Assembly: GCF_027172205.1 (NCBI RefSeq)
Contig: NC_070606.1
Location: forward strand, 98,156,534 to 98,220,533
Direction: 5' to 3'
From: Podarcis raffonei
Taxonomy: Eukaryota > Chordata > Lepidosauria > Squamata > Lacertidae
Length of the DNA stretch: 64,000 nt
Shown here: positions 21,945 to 39,300 of the stretch, in pieces
Layout of the letters: each line of letters starts with the position of its first letter
Position numbering within the stretch: the stretch's first letter is position 1
Notes under the pieces: model-generated
Databases searched by the model: none
What the model was told of the DNA's origin: nothing
What the model saw: the letters and a program-made list of their open reading frames with translations, nothing else
Program-made: the position numbers and the translations under genes

Positions 21945-22418
21945 AGTGTTGTTGTTTAGTCGTGTAAGACTCTTCGTGACCCCCTGGACCAGAGCACGCC
22001 AGGCACTCCTGTCTTCCACTGCCTCCCGCAGTTTGCTCAAACTCATGCTGGTAGCTTCGAGAACACTGTCCTACCATCTCGTCCTCTGCCGTCCCCTTCT
22101 CCTTGTGCCCTCCATCTTTCCCAACATCAGGGTCATTTCCAGGGAGTCTTCTCTTCTCATGAGGTGGCCAAAGTATTGGCGTCTCATCTTCACGAACTGT
22201 CCTTCCAGTGAGCACTCAGGGCTGATTTCTTTCAGAATAGAGGTTTGATCTTCTTGCAGTCCATGGGACTCTCAAGAGTCTCCTCCAGCACCATAATTCA
22301 AAAGCATCAATTCTTCGGCGATCAGCCTTCTTTATGGTCCAGCTCTCACTTCCATACATCACTACCCGGAAAACCATAGCTTTAACTATAAGCACCTTTG
22401 TTGGCAAGGTGATGTTTC
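21945..22418 (-). mobile_element. Bov-B LINE 3' end
   Basis: Plus strand starts GTGTTGTTGTTTAGTCGTG. The minus strand reads MVFRVVMYGSESWTIKKADR and FELWCWRRLLRVPWTARRSN. Confidence 0.9.
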
Positions 22419-22824
22419 CCACTTTTTGCCAGATGAAAGAGCGGGAGACCATCGCAAAAGGCAAAGCGTTTCTTGTTGCCTGCTAAGGCTTATAGCAGCT
22501 TGAGCGCATCTGGTGCACTCCAGAAGTTTTGGGCTACAATTCTCACCAGCCCTATACTGGCATCTGGTGGGCAAAGTTTGGTGTAAGGAAGCAGGCAGGA
22601 TATCCAGGTTGCATCCTTGCTTCCCTAAACCCCGCAGCTCTGCCCTCCTCCGATCTCCCATGCCAGCCTGCACAATTCACGTCTTCCAAGTCCCAAGAAC
22701 ACTGAGGAGGTGGAATCTGACCACAGATCAAGCAAAGAAGCCAAGCTACATGCTGCAGGCAACTCCCCTCCGCTAACCCGCAGTCCTCCGGTCATCTCCA
22801 ACTAGCAGAAGGACCTGCAAGAGC

Positions 22825-22975
22825 AGGGTTTGAGTCTCCACTCAGCCATGAAGCTCGCCATCTCTCAGCCTAACCTACCTTGCAAGGCTGTTGTTGTGAT
22901 GAAATGGGGACAACCATATACCCCATGTACCTTGAGATACTTGGGAGTTAAATGCGGTATGTAGATGTAATAATA
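22825..22975 (+). repeat. Squamate interspersed repeat (LINE/SINE 3' end)
   Basis: CAGCCTAACCTACCTTGCAA, GGCTGTTGTTGTGATGAAAT and CCTTGAGATACTTGGG form a common reptile repeat tail. Family uncertain. Confidence 0.45.
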
Positions 22976-23524
22976 GGACAATTTATTTTTTCTTTCCAAA
23001 GTCATGCATAATTAGCTGGCTGCCAAACAAAGGAAATTGATGTGTGTGTACGTGCTCCATTTGTGTGTGAATAAGGGTGAATCATGCTTTAAAACTGGCC
23101 ATTACTGAGACTGCTGCTTCAGTTGCTTATGCAGCATCACAGGCCACACAGTAACCAGCTCAGGACTTGCAGCTGATAACAATATTGTACCAATCTCTGT
23201 GTGTGGTTTATGGATTTAGCTGATGTTTGCTGGGGCAATAGGGCAAGGTCTGCCTTCCCCTTTCACTTGGAGCTACAGCACATCCAAAGAGTGGCAGCTC
23301 TGCACGTCTAGTAAAAAGCCCCTGAGGCTCAGCACCCTCCCAGTGTACACACCTCCAAGCAGCGGAAATGTAGCCGGGCAGATAAAAGTATAGGATTACT
23401 AGTTTCCTGTTCAGTGAAGGAAGGAGATTGCCGAAGGAAGAAAGTGACGCGTTTGCAGCCGGGAAATGACACTGTACACACAGGACTGAGTAAATGCAAA
23501 GTATGAACATTATCCAAGCCTTGG

Positions 23525-23690
23525 TAATGCTTGTGTTAGATTAATGCCAATGAGCCGCAGGTGGGGCTGGCTTTGGAAAGTGGTCAGAAATTGCCAATGC
23601 CTGAAATCCTGAGTGCCGCTGCCAATCAGTGAGGAAATACTGAGCTCGGTGAACCAAGGGCCCGAGTCCGTTTATGGCAGCAGCTTTTCA
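23525..23690 (+). repeat. Degenerate tRNA-SINE body
   Basis: GCCGCTGCCAATCAGTGAGG and TACTGAGCTCGGTGAACCAA match the body of the SINE seen at 63809-63903. Confidence 0.5.
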
Positions 23691-23940
23691 CCCCAGGGTC
23701 AAAATAATAATATGAAAATGGGCTGTTAGGTGCAGGCTGAGGTTAAAGGTCAATGGTTGGTGCCGAGATTTGAGTGCTGTGTAACTGACATAGCAAAGGA
23801 AAGGCAGGAAACTGAATCAGCGCCCTCTGCTGGTGACATAGCCAAATGAAGAGTGCACTCTTTCAATTCCAAAGATGTGCGGCAACCTTTGGCAGATTTC
23901 TGTTGCACCTGGAGTCAAACACGTTTTGGCTCACTGTAAA

Positions 23941-24402
23941 GATGGACTTGCCAACAAAGGTCCGTATAGTTAAAGCTATGGTTTTCCCGGTAGTGATGTA
24001 TGGAAGTGAGAGCTGGATCATAAAGAAGGCCGATCGCTGAAGAATGGATGCTTTTGAATTCTGGTGCTGGAGGAGACTCTTCAGAGTCCCATGAACTACA
24101 AGAAGATCAAACATCTCCATTCTGAAGGAAATCAGCCCTGAGTGCTCACTGGAAGGACAGATCCTGAAGCTGAGGCTCCAAGACTTTGGCCACCTCCTGA
24201 GAAGAGAAGACTCCCTGGAAAAGACCCTGATGTTGGGAAAGATGGAGGGCGCAAGGAGAAGGGGACGACAGAGGACAAGATGGTGGGACAGTGTTCTTGA
24301 AGCTACCAGCATGAGTTTGACCAAACTGCGAGAGGCAGTGGAAGACAGGAGTGCCTGGCGTGCTCTGGTCCAGGGGGTCATGACTAAACAACAACAACAA
24401 AG
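23941..24402 (+). mobile_element. Bov-B LINE 3' end
   Basis: KVRIVKAMVFPVVMYGSESW, CSLEGQILKLRLQDFGHL and LREAVEDRSAWRALVQGV. Ends in ACTAAACAACAACAACAAA. Confidence 0.9.
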
Positions 24403-24688
24403 ATGGACTGTGCACTGTACCTGGGCTGAACACACTGCAACCATTTTCTCTGCTGCTGCTGCAGTCCCCAATGCGAGGCCCTTTCTGACTCAGCTTTGAA
24501 ATACAGGCAGCTGCGCTCAGTTCCCAAACGTGTTGCAGAATTTGGGCTACTATAAGAGGTTCACATTTCTTTAGCTCCGATATTACTCTCACCTAGCAAG
24601 ATTATTTCATTGGAAGGGTTAACTATACACTGCCCTGAAATTCAGTACGCACAAAAGAGGACAAGATCAAGCTGAACTTCACATTATT

Positions 24689-24776
24689 AGAATCATAGAA
24701 TTGCAGAGTTGGAAGGGACTCCCCCCCCCCGCCCCGGGCCATCTAGTCCAACCCCCTGCAATGCAGCAAAAACATC
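24689..24776 (-). mobile_element. CR1 LINE 3' end fragment
   Basis: AGAATCATAGAATTGCAGAG and TCTAGTCCAACCCCCTGCAA. Confidence 0.8.
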
Positions 24777-24944
24777 ACGCAGACTAGAGTGGGCCATTCT
24801 GCCTGCCATATTCAGTGGAATCCTATGTACACCCAGAACCGTCAACTGTCATTAAAAACCCTATTCCAGCTGCTCCTTCACTTCCTTTCTGGGCACACAG
24901 CTAAGCCATCAAGCCTGTAACAAGGAGATGGAGAGCATAAGGAG

Positions 24945-25060
24945 GGCAGCCCTGCTGGGTCAGGCCAATAGCCCATCTGTTCCAACATCCTGTTCTCAGT
25001 TGCCAATCAAACGCCTGTGGGAAACCCAAGCACAAGAGCACTCTCTCACACTGTGCTTTT
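24945..25060 (-). repeat. CR1/L3-like LINE 3'-end fragment
   Basis: CCCTGCTGGGTCAGGCCAAT and CATCCTGTTCTCAGTTGCC, the reverse of the copy at 34640-34945. Confidence 0.55.
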
Positions 25061-25829
25061 CAGAAACATAACTGCCTTCAGACTGTGGAGACAGAGCATA
25101 GCCCTAATCAGAAGCCAATAATTTCATTACATTTCACCATCACCTGTGATTCTTGATTAGGGTTTACCAGGTTGCAACCTAGAGATCATGCCTACGGTAC
25201 TTAATTTTTTTGCAAAAAGCCTGAGCCACATATTCATCCAATATGCCCCACCCCTCCCATATGCAGTTAAAGCATCGTAACCAGAGTCCCACTTGCTTCA
25301 GTAGGTTCAGAGGATAGGTGACGAGACTAGCAGCAGAGGCAGGTGGGCTAAGTAGCAGCTACAGAGAGAATCTTCCCAGCTGGGACCCAGCAATTCTGTT
25401 CTTGGCACAGTGCAAGGCTAAGGAGACTTGGGTGGCCAGGGACCCAATCAGATTAAGAGAGATGGACTACTAAGGGGCAAATATCATGAGGACAAGGAAA
25501 CACATTTATGACTTCAGTTTTATGTAAACTGGCAGTTACATGTGAAGAAGGGCTGGTGAAGAAATCCACGTTTCAGTCTCCACTTGAGCTAAACAACTGA
25601 ACAGTAAGGTCTCAGCATTTTAGAAAACCTCACTACTATAAAAGAGGAGCAGGGATATTGGGAATGAGTTGCTGCCAGGAACATGGACCACAGCTTTGTT
25701 TTTAAAATAATCTGTTGCTTCAATGCCTTAAAAACAACAAAGAATCTTCTGGTTGTAGAACAGTGTTTTCCTGCAACTGAGCCTCGAGGACAGGAAACAA
25801 AAAGGCAAGGCAAGACCAAATATACAAAA
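25061..25829. other. Intergenic stretch beyond the RPL35A 3' end
   Basis: No repeat or coding homology recognised. Confidence 0.35.
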
Positions 25830-31451
<5,622 letters not shown>

Positions 31452-31734
31452 CGAGCGCAGCCGCGGGGCGAGCTGGGATAGGGGACCGCCAGGACCCCTC
31501 GGCCGGCGTCTGTTGAGCCGTCTACGCCGCTTGCCTGTCTGAAATCGCTCCAGGTCGGGCTTTTGGGCGAGTCTCTTGGGTCAAAAAACTGATTGGTTTG
31601 CTTTGTTTTTGGGCTAGGCGTTTTTCCTGCTCCCGCGCCGCGCTACAAGCCCAAAATAGAAAAAAAAACCCCAACCTGGCAGGCGTCAACCAGGCCAGCC
31701 CTTCCCGGCGAGGACCTCTCCTGCGGCTTGGGGG

Positions 31735-31748
31735 GTAACCATGGCGAC
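31735..31748 (+). promoter_or_regulatory. RFX X-box-like site over the IQCG start codon
   Basis: GTAACC-AT-GGCGAC fits the X-box form GTNRCC(N0-3)RGYAAC at 11 of 12 defined positions. RFX factors drive many motile-cilium genes, and IQCG encodes a ciliary axoneme protein. Confidence 0.5.
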
Positions 31749-31778
31749 CACTCCGGGTCCCGCCATGGAGGCCGCCGG
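31741..31778 (+). CDS. IQCG: IQCG coding exon 1
   Basis: Encodes [12 protein letters not shown] plus two bases of Gly before a GTGAGT donor. The start context is ACCATGG. The N-terminus is unlike human and was placed by the open frame and exact phase with exon 2. Confidence 0.8.
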
Positions 31779-34700
31779 GTGAGTGTCTCGTGTGAAGGGA
31801 GGCCTGGCGGGGCGGGGCGCGGGGGTCGGAGCCCCACGGAGCGCTTCCTCAGGGTGGGCGCCATGCCCAGTGGGCAATTTGAAAAGTGAAGAGGTCGCTG
31901 GATACTTATTAAGTTGGAAGGGACCCCCAAAGGTCATCTAGCCCAACCCCCTTCAAAACGGGGATCTCAGAATCGAAGAATCCTTCGTGTCAGCGATGCC
32001 GAATTGGGTTCAACAGCACTTAATTCTCCATTGCCTAGGAAGTTCCCCCTGGGGATTTGGGGTGGGGGGGTGGCATCAGGGCTGCTGGAATGGCATCGTC
32101 TGCCAGAGACAACTGCTTTTTCTTTTTCATACATTTTTATTAGGTTTTTTATACATATCATTTCCAACATTCATTTAACATAACTTCTTATACAATATTT
32201 TAGACTTCCATCAACCACCTCTGATGATTTCCCGTTCTTTATCACTTATTCTGCATTTTTTAATTCCTCTATTACTCTTAATTATCATTAACCAATAATT
32301 CTCTTCATAGTCTTTCTTGCAATATTTCAGATAATCCTCCTTACAGAATTTCTTCTACTAGCATAATCTGTTCATTACAATTGCTTTTCAAATAATTCAT
32401 ATATTTACTCCAGTCTTCTAATAATCTCTGGTCCCGCAGCTTTCGAATCCTTCCTGTTAATTTATCTAATTTTTCAAAGCGCTGCAAGGCTTTCTTCTTC
32501 ACGAGGGGCATCTGAGACATGAACTTGGCGAAGGGCTCTTTCTGGGGTGTGTCTTGTTGCTGTTTTTAGACATCTTTGTGAGCCATCTCTTGTACTGGAT
32601 TTGGGAGGGGGGCACATGTATTTTAAATAAAATTATATTAATAATATATATTATATCATATAATAATTGTATTTTATTTGTATTTTATTAATATGCACAC
32701 ACATCCTCTCCCTGGTTTCCCACAGGGATCTGGTTAGCCCCTGTGAGAACAGGATGTTGGACTAAATGGGATTTTGGTCTGATCCAGCAGGATTCTTCTC
32801 ACAGTTCCATTTAATCCTACTCAGCTAGGTGCTCCACAATGTTTGTTTCAATATACTAAAAGAAAGAAAGAAAACGTTTTGCTCTTTATCATTTTTAGTA
32901 CATTCCCAACTGAATGTATGCCTGCTATGTTCTATAAACTCACATATAGCCCCTTAAAACTTGTTAGTGAACTTGTGACCTATCCAGACATGTTGGAATG
33001 TTTTTAAACATTTTTTACTGATTGTTTTATTTTATAATTTCATAAATCGCTTAGAAGTGGTATATCAACTTTGTTAAATAAAATGAAACCCTGTTAATCT
33101 CTCTGTTTCCCCAAAGAGGGCACTGTGGGTTAAATTGAAGTGCTTCCAGTTTTTCTGGTCTGGGAATTAGTATCACCGGAACAAAAAAAAACAAAGACAT
33201 GATTTGCATGGCAGGAAGAAGACCCAAGTTTTGCCAGCAAAAGTCAGCAGAGCATCCCAAGTAGAGAGTTTCTTCGTTTAATTCCTATCCCCCTTTTCCA
33301 GAGGGCTCAGTGTGGATGGCAACCATTAAGCATAAAGCAAAACTTATGCATAATGAAAACAAAACACCCAGTTAAATTAAAACGACTTAATGCCTGTTTA
33401 ATCTTGAACGCCAGCCAACCCCTCCAACATTCCAGAGATGAGAATAAGGATTCTCTTGTGTGGTTATAATACTTTCCCATATGAGCGTCCGCCTACCCAA
33501 CGTTCTGCATTCCCAAAGGCTCTTCTCATTCTGATGTATATATAATCAGTTACTTTTAGATCTGCCAATTAGCTACCAGGCTAAGTGCAAGGTCCTGGTC
33601 TTGGTGCGCACACTAGGAATACGGTGTGCAGTTCTTCCTCAAAAAGGATATTGTAGAAAAAGTTCAAAAAGGTCCACCAAAACAGGATGGAGCAACTCCC
33701 CTATGAAGAAAGGCTGCAGCATTTAGGACTTTCTGGTTTAGAGAAAATGCAAGTAAGAAAGGTGGCATGATAGAAGTACCGTATTTTTCGCTCTGTAAGA
33801 TGCACCTGACCATAAGACGCACCTAGTTTTTAGAGGGGCAAAGCAAAAAAAAAATATTCTGCACAGAGCATGTAAGCGGCTCTCGCTTTTCTTGCTTTAA
33901 ACCCTTCCGTCCCTCCTCCCGCTTTGCTGTGAAGCCAGCAGAGCAAGCTGCACAGCTCTTGCTGAAGCCAGCAGAGCAAGAGCGATAGCTGCACAGCGCC
34001 TCTTCTGCTGGCTTCCCAGCAAAGCGGGATGAGGGACGAAAGGGAGCCCTTACAAGGGAGCGCTGAGCAGAGCCTGGCAGTGGCTCTTGCTGGCTTTTCC
34101 GGGAGGTGTGGGAAGGGACAGAGGGCAGCTGTTAGTCCCTTCTCCCACCTTGCGGAAAAGCCCCCAAGAGCCGCACACACGCTAGGCGCGGCTTTTTAAA
34201 GAGCGCACGGCTCTTGCTGGCTTTTCCAGGAGGTGGGAGAAGGGACAGAGGGCAGTCCGTCAGTCCCTTCTCCCTCCTCAGGGAAAAACCAGCAAGAGCC
34301 ACACACACACTCTTTAAAGGGAGCGCTGAGCAGAGCCCAGGAGCCTGCATTCGCTCCATAAGATGCACACACATTTCCCCTTACTTTTTAGGAGGGAAAA
34401 AGTGCGTCTTATGGAGTGAAAAATACGTTATTTAAAAGTATGCACAGCCTTTGCTCATAACTCTAGAACTTGTTTTTTTTAAAAGATTTTTATTGATACA
34501 ACAAGAAAAAAGAAAAAAACACAAATACACACAAGAATAACCATAGACACATAATTTTCTTAGCAAACAATAAAACATATATTGTTTTATTTAAAACATC
34601 ACAACTCTAGAACTTGTGAATCCCTCTAACGGAAGATTCAGGGCAGGTAATTTACACAGCACATAGTTCAACTGGAACTCACTCAGAGGGCAGTGACAGC

Positions 34701-36302
34701 TACCAACTGGGATAGCTTTAAAAGAGAATTAGATAACTTAATGAAGGTTATCAGGGTCTGCCAGCCATGGTTGGAGGCAGTAGTGCTGAATACCAGTCAC
34801 TGGATGCCACAGGGGGAAGAAAGGGCTCATGCGCTCAGGTCCTGTTTGCAGGCTTCCCACAGGGGTCTGGTTGGCCACAGTGTGGACAGGATGCTGGACT
34901 GGACGGGCCATTGGCCTGATGCAGCAGGCTGTTCTTCAGGTCTTGGGGAGAGGCTTTTCTAGCTGATGCTAGCAGTGGAACTTGAAGGTGCAACATTCAG
35001 CGCCCACACGCACAAAGCAGCAACCAGTTTGGGGGATGGTTGCCTTCTAGTATTCTGTTTGCATTCTAAATGGCAAATACTGTCTTGTTTGGCTAGGGAA
35101 TTGACCATCCAGACACCAAGGCTCCTGCCTCTGGATGCGGTACGATTTTCTGCTCTACTGGAGGACTGCGTTGACCAGCTTGCCATTCTTGGCTTCATCA
35201 TGCCAGTTTCCTATGAGGGGCGCAAAGATGTCAGCGATGTAAGTACATCACAGACTTGTGAGAGGGAAACTGAGAATGCATTCACACTCTTTCCCCTGCC
35301 CCCTGCCTCCACTTTTATCAGGATCAGCCTGATAATTTTTGCCTAGCATCCTACTGTTCTGGAGTTGTCTCTTATTATTTTTATTTATTCTTTTGTTCTT
35401 TCTCACTTATGAAGTTAATCTCCCATAATGTTATAAATAATCCTGCTCTTGGGCAGCCCAAAGCTTTATCCACCTTATCCTTTGCCCTTGACATCTTTCT
35501 CAACTGCTAACTCACAAAAAACATGAAACTCGTAATATTGAGTCAGACCAATAATGCCTCTTGCTCTGTCCCATCTTCTCCAGGGGTTGAGAACCTCAAG
35601 CTTGGGGGCCAAATGCAGCCTCCCAGGCCTTTCTGTCTGGCCCTCAAACTCTCACCAACCCCGATTTGGATGAAAAATGTTCCCCAACCCAATCTGCTTT
35701 GACTGGCAACAGTTCTGCAGGGCCTTTGAGGCAAGGTCTCACCAGCCTTGTCAGTCCTGCAAAGGATGTGCTCTACTATGGAGTTTTCACCTCACCTCCA
35801 AACCAGTGACAGCTTCATTTCCCCATGCAAATCAGTGTGCTTCAGGTGTGCATTCATGCAAGGGCAGAATCACATGATTGCTGAATGTTACAGATGTTCT
35901 GGCTGTGTTCGTCAGATTAAGCACTGCTCCATATTTCCCTCATTATACGAGATCTTGGTGGAGTGTCAGGCCTGACAAGCACAGCAGCTCATCCCTGGTA
36001 GCTCTTGTCCCATGGATCAGTTGCCAGGACTGAAAGTCCCTGCCTTCCCACAGCTGTCTACATCCCCAAGCAGGAGAAAAGTTAAGGAGAAATTTGTGCT
36101 CCAGAACAGCTAGAAGAGCCCCGATTAGCGAAACCCAGGCTCCATCTGGGTAATTTCAATGGTGGCTTCTGGTAAGCCCAGAAAGAGGGCAGGAAGGGAA
36201 GATCTCCCCACAGTTTGCCTGCAGCAACTAGTCCAACAAGGAGAGGAAGCATGAGAACCACTTGGGCAACCCAGTCAGATGGGTGGCATATAAATAATAC
36301 TA

Positions 36303-36352
<50 letters not shown>

Positions 36353-39300
36353 GGCTTCCTCCTGATCACATAACCACAGCTATGACTGCTTTCCTTCTTT
36401 CTCTTTTCTGCCCCTTATTTGCAAGGATCTCTTTTTGTTGCTCTTCAGCTTAACGATACAGAGATCCAGGGCGTTATTGCAAACCAGAAGGAGCTGAGCA
36501 CAAGGTACAAGAACCTGATGGACGCCCGGGCAGAGAGTCAGGCCAAGATCCCCAATGAGCTGGGCAAGATTGCGGAACTTGGGCGGCAGCTGAAGGACAC
36601 AGGCAATGAGCTGAAGAGGGCCAACTACCTTTTCACCATTGCCACAAAACAGAGTGCATTGTCCCCAGAGAACCTCAAGAAGATTCAGGCGGACAGGTGA
36701 GACCCCTTGGTCAGGCAATGGGACACAGGATGCTCATCTGCACTGAATTCTTTCAAGTTCTGATTTCACGAAGAATTCTTACACTTTCTGTTTATTTGAG
36801 GGTTTATACTCCTACCCAGAGTGCCTTTTTGAAGGCTTTCCCCCATACCTTGCTCCCCCTCGCCCTGAGCATGCAGTGGGGCTTCCTCCAGAGGTCAAGG
36901 CTATGCCCCTGTGGGCAGCAGCTCCCTCAGGTCCACAGCTGGGGTGTGGGTGCCATGGGAGACTTCCCCTCGGCAACTGGCCTGAGTGCACGGCCAGTGC
37001 TAAGTCATAAAGGGCCTGAAACACGATCTGGTTGGACCCATCGCTAAATGGCTGGGAATCTCGCCTGTCATTTTGCCTACTGGGCTAAGCACTTCTTTCC
37101 TTTCCTGCCAGGAAATACACGAGCGACGTGATTGAAGACGTGACAGAGGAAATGCTGGCACTGGGAACCTTTCACTCCCTCCAGTTAGCTGTGGACCTGG
37201 AAAATGAAAAGAAGTTGAACCTCCATAACCTGGTCCTCAGGTTGGAGTTTTATTTTAGAAGCTGCCTCTTTTGAACTTAGGCTGACTAGCGCAACATTGC
37301 CCACGCTGACTGACAGTCACTTTCCAGGTGCTCAGGCAGGGCCTCTCAGCAGCCACTAGTGCCAATCCTTAATATACGGAGAGAATGAGCCAAAATGCTC
37401 CACCTTACAGCTGCTCCTCACACAATAAACGGGCGTTTGCTGTGGTTCCACCACTGTGTCCGGTGGAGGCTCACAGAGCAGGACCTGCCACCCTAAGGGC
37501 TCAGCGCCCAGGGAAGGCCAACCAAATATCAGGGAGTAAGGAACTACCAGAAGTGCCCCATCAGCGGATGTCAGTGATCGAGGTGGAGCATAAGGGATCA
37601 GGTGCTCTTTTAGGTATTTTGGGATTTGTGAATTAACACGAGACCCTTGAACCTGACCCAGTAGTGAATTGGCAACCATCACAGCTTTCTCAGCAGCAGA
37701 GGGTCGTGCTGCCAGTAACTTCTATTTATTTCATTTAATCTGCTCCTGTGAGCCATCTGGCCACTGCATTCTGCACTAGTTGTAGTTTCTGAATCAGATA
37801 CACATAAAGCACCTTAATAATAATTTTAACGTTTGATGTTTTAATGTGTTTTTAATATTTTGTTGGGAGCCGCCCAGAGTGGCTGGGGCAACCCAGTTCG
37901 ATGGGTGGCATATAAATCATCATCATCATCATCATCACATGGCCTGTTTCTTGAGTTTGATATAGCATCTGCCAGTTTCCTGCCAACTGACCAGAGGGAA
38001 CTCTGGGTGCATGCCCCAAAGTCCCCTTTCCGGCCTAAGTCTTGATGTGCCCCAGGAAACCAGGGATTTCCTTTCCCTCCCCTCTCGCCTTTTAGGGAAG
38101 AGATGGGAAGGAAGAAGATAAAGAGTCTCCAGAAGCAGCTCAGTGATGTCAAGAAGGAAAAGGAGTTTGAGTTACAGGTGAGCTTTAGGTAGTCACGCCC
38201 TTTAAACCCCCCTTTGAAATGCAGTATGAAATTAATAAAATTAGCACCAACAGGTGCAGCTCAGGCTGCAAAATGGGCTCTGCACAGCAGAAAGTTTCCA
38301 AATCTAGGGAATGCAGCAGAACACATAACTAAATGCCAGCATTTATTTGTGGATTTGGGGCTTCGATGGCTTTAAGAAAGGGTTAGATAAAACACCTGAA
38401 GGCTCAGATCTATCAGTGGACATTGGTCATCACTAAAAAGTTTTTTTCTGATTTGTTGTTCTTTGGGACAGGCCCTCCTTTTGCCGTTTTTTAAAATAGC
38501 AAGGTATTGTTGGAGCTGTCTGACAAGGCCCTCGTCTCCTGCCAGTAGGCAGGGCTGGTCTGGAGGGCTGCCCAGGCCCTCGCCTTGGGGAAGGTGTTGC
38601 ATGATGCTGGCCCTGCCTACAGATCCAAAGGGAGGTTTGGGTGTTGGGGTTACAGCAACCAATCAGAATGCCCCCTGAGAGGCTTAAGAGAACCTCCATG
38701 TTCAGAATACTAGCTGTGTTATAGAGGAGGGATAACAAACTGAGGAGGGAGGGTGCTTGGTTGTTTCTCAGAGGCAACTGAGTCCGCTGCTGTTGGATAC
38801 CCAGCACTGGGATCTGTGGGCCTTTGGTCTGATCTATTTTTTATTTTTTATTGCATCTCATTTGCATTTGCTAACATCAGAGTCCAAGTGTCTCTGGCAC
38901 TGAATTCTAGGACCTTAATAAAAAGCTACACTCCTCCTCCATGGGTCACAACTATCGTGGGGCTGGCACATACATGGACTCCTGTGCTGGCAGGACTCAG
39001 TTGCTAACCCCCTATTTCCAAGATAGAATTCCTTCCCATGTACTTTTAGCAGCTCTAGTCTCAGACCAAAGCCCTACCCCAGCTCAACCCATGACATAGT
39101 GCTGAAGGCTTTACCTGCTGAATGGAAAATTTGGTTATTCTGCAACAGTCTGTCCTGCACTAGCTTCAAACAGGCATGTTATAGTCAATGGATCCTGTCT
39201 GATCTTGAGTTTTCCTCTTTTAAAACTTACAACTGCCTAACAGGATGTTTATTTTTCAGCCCCAAATACAGTAGTCAGTGAGTCAGACCTTAGTGGCAAA

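Noticed and set aside
23835-24471. Open frame joining unique sequence to Bov-B
   Set aside because: Frame continuity across the LINE boundary is chance; the left part shows no homology.
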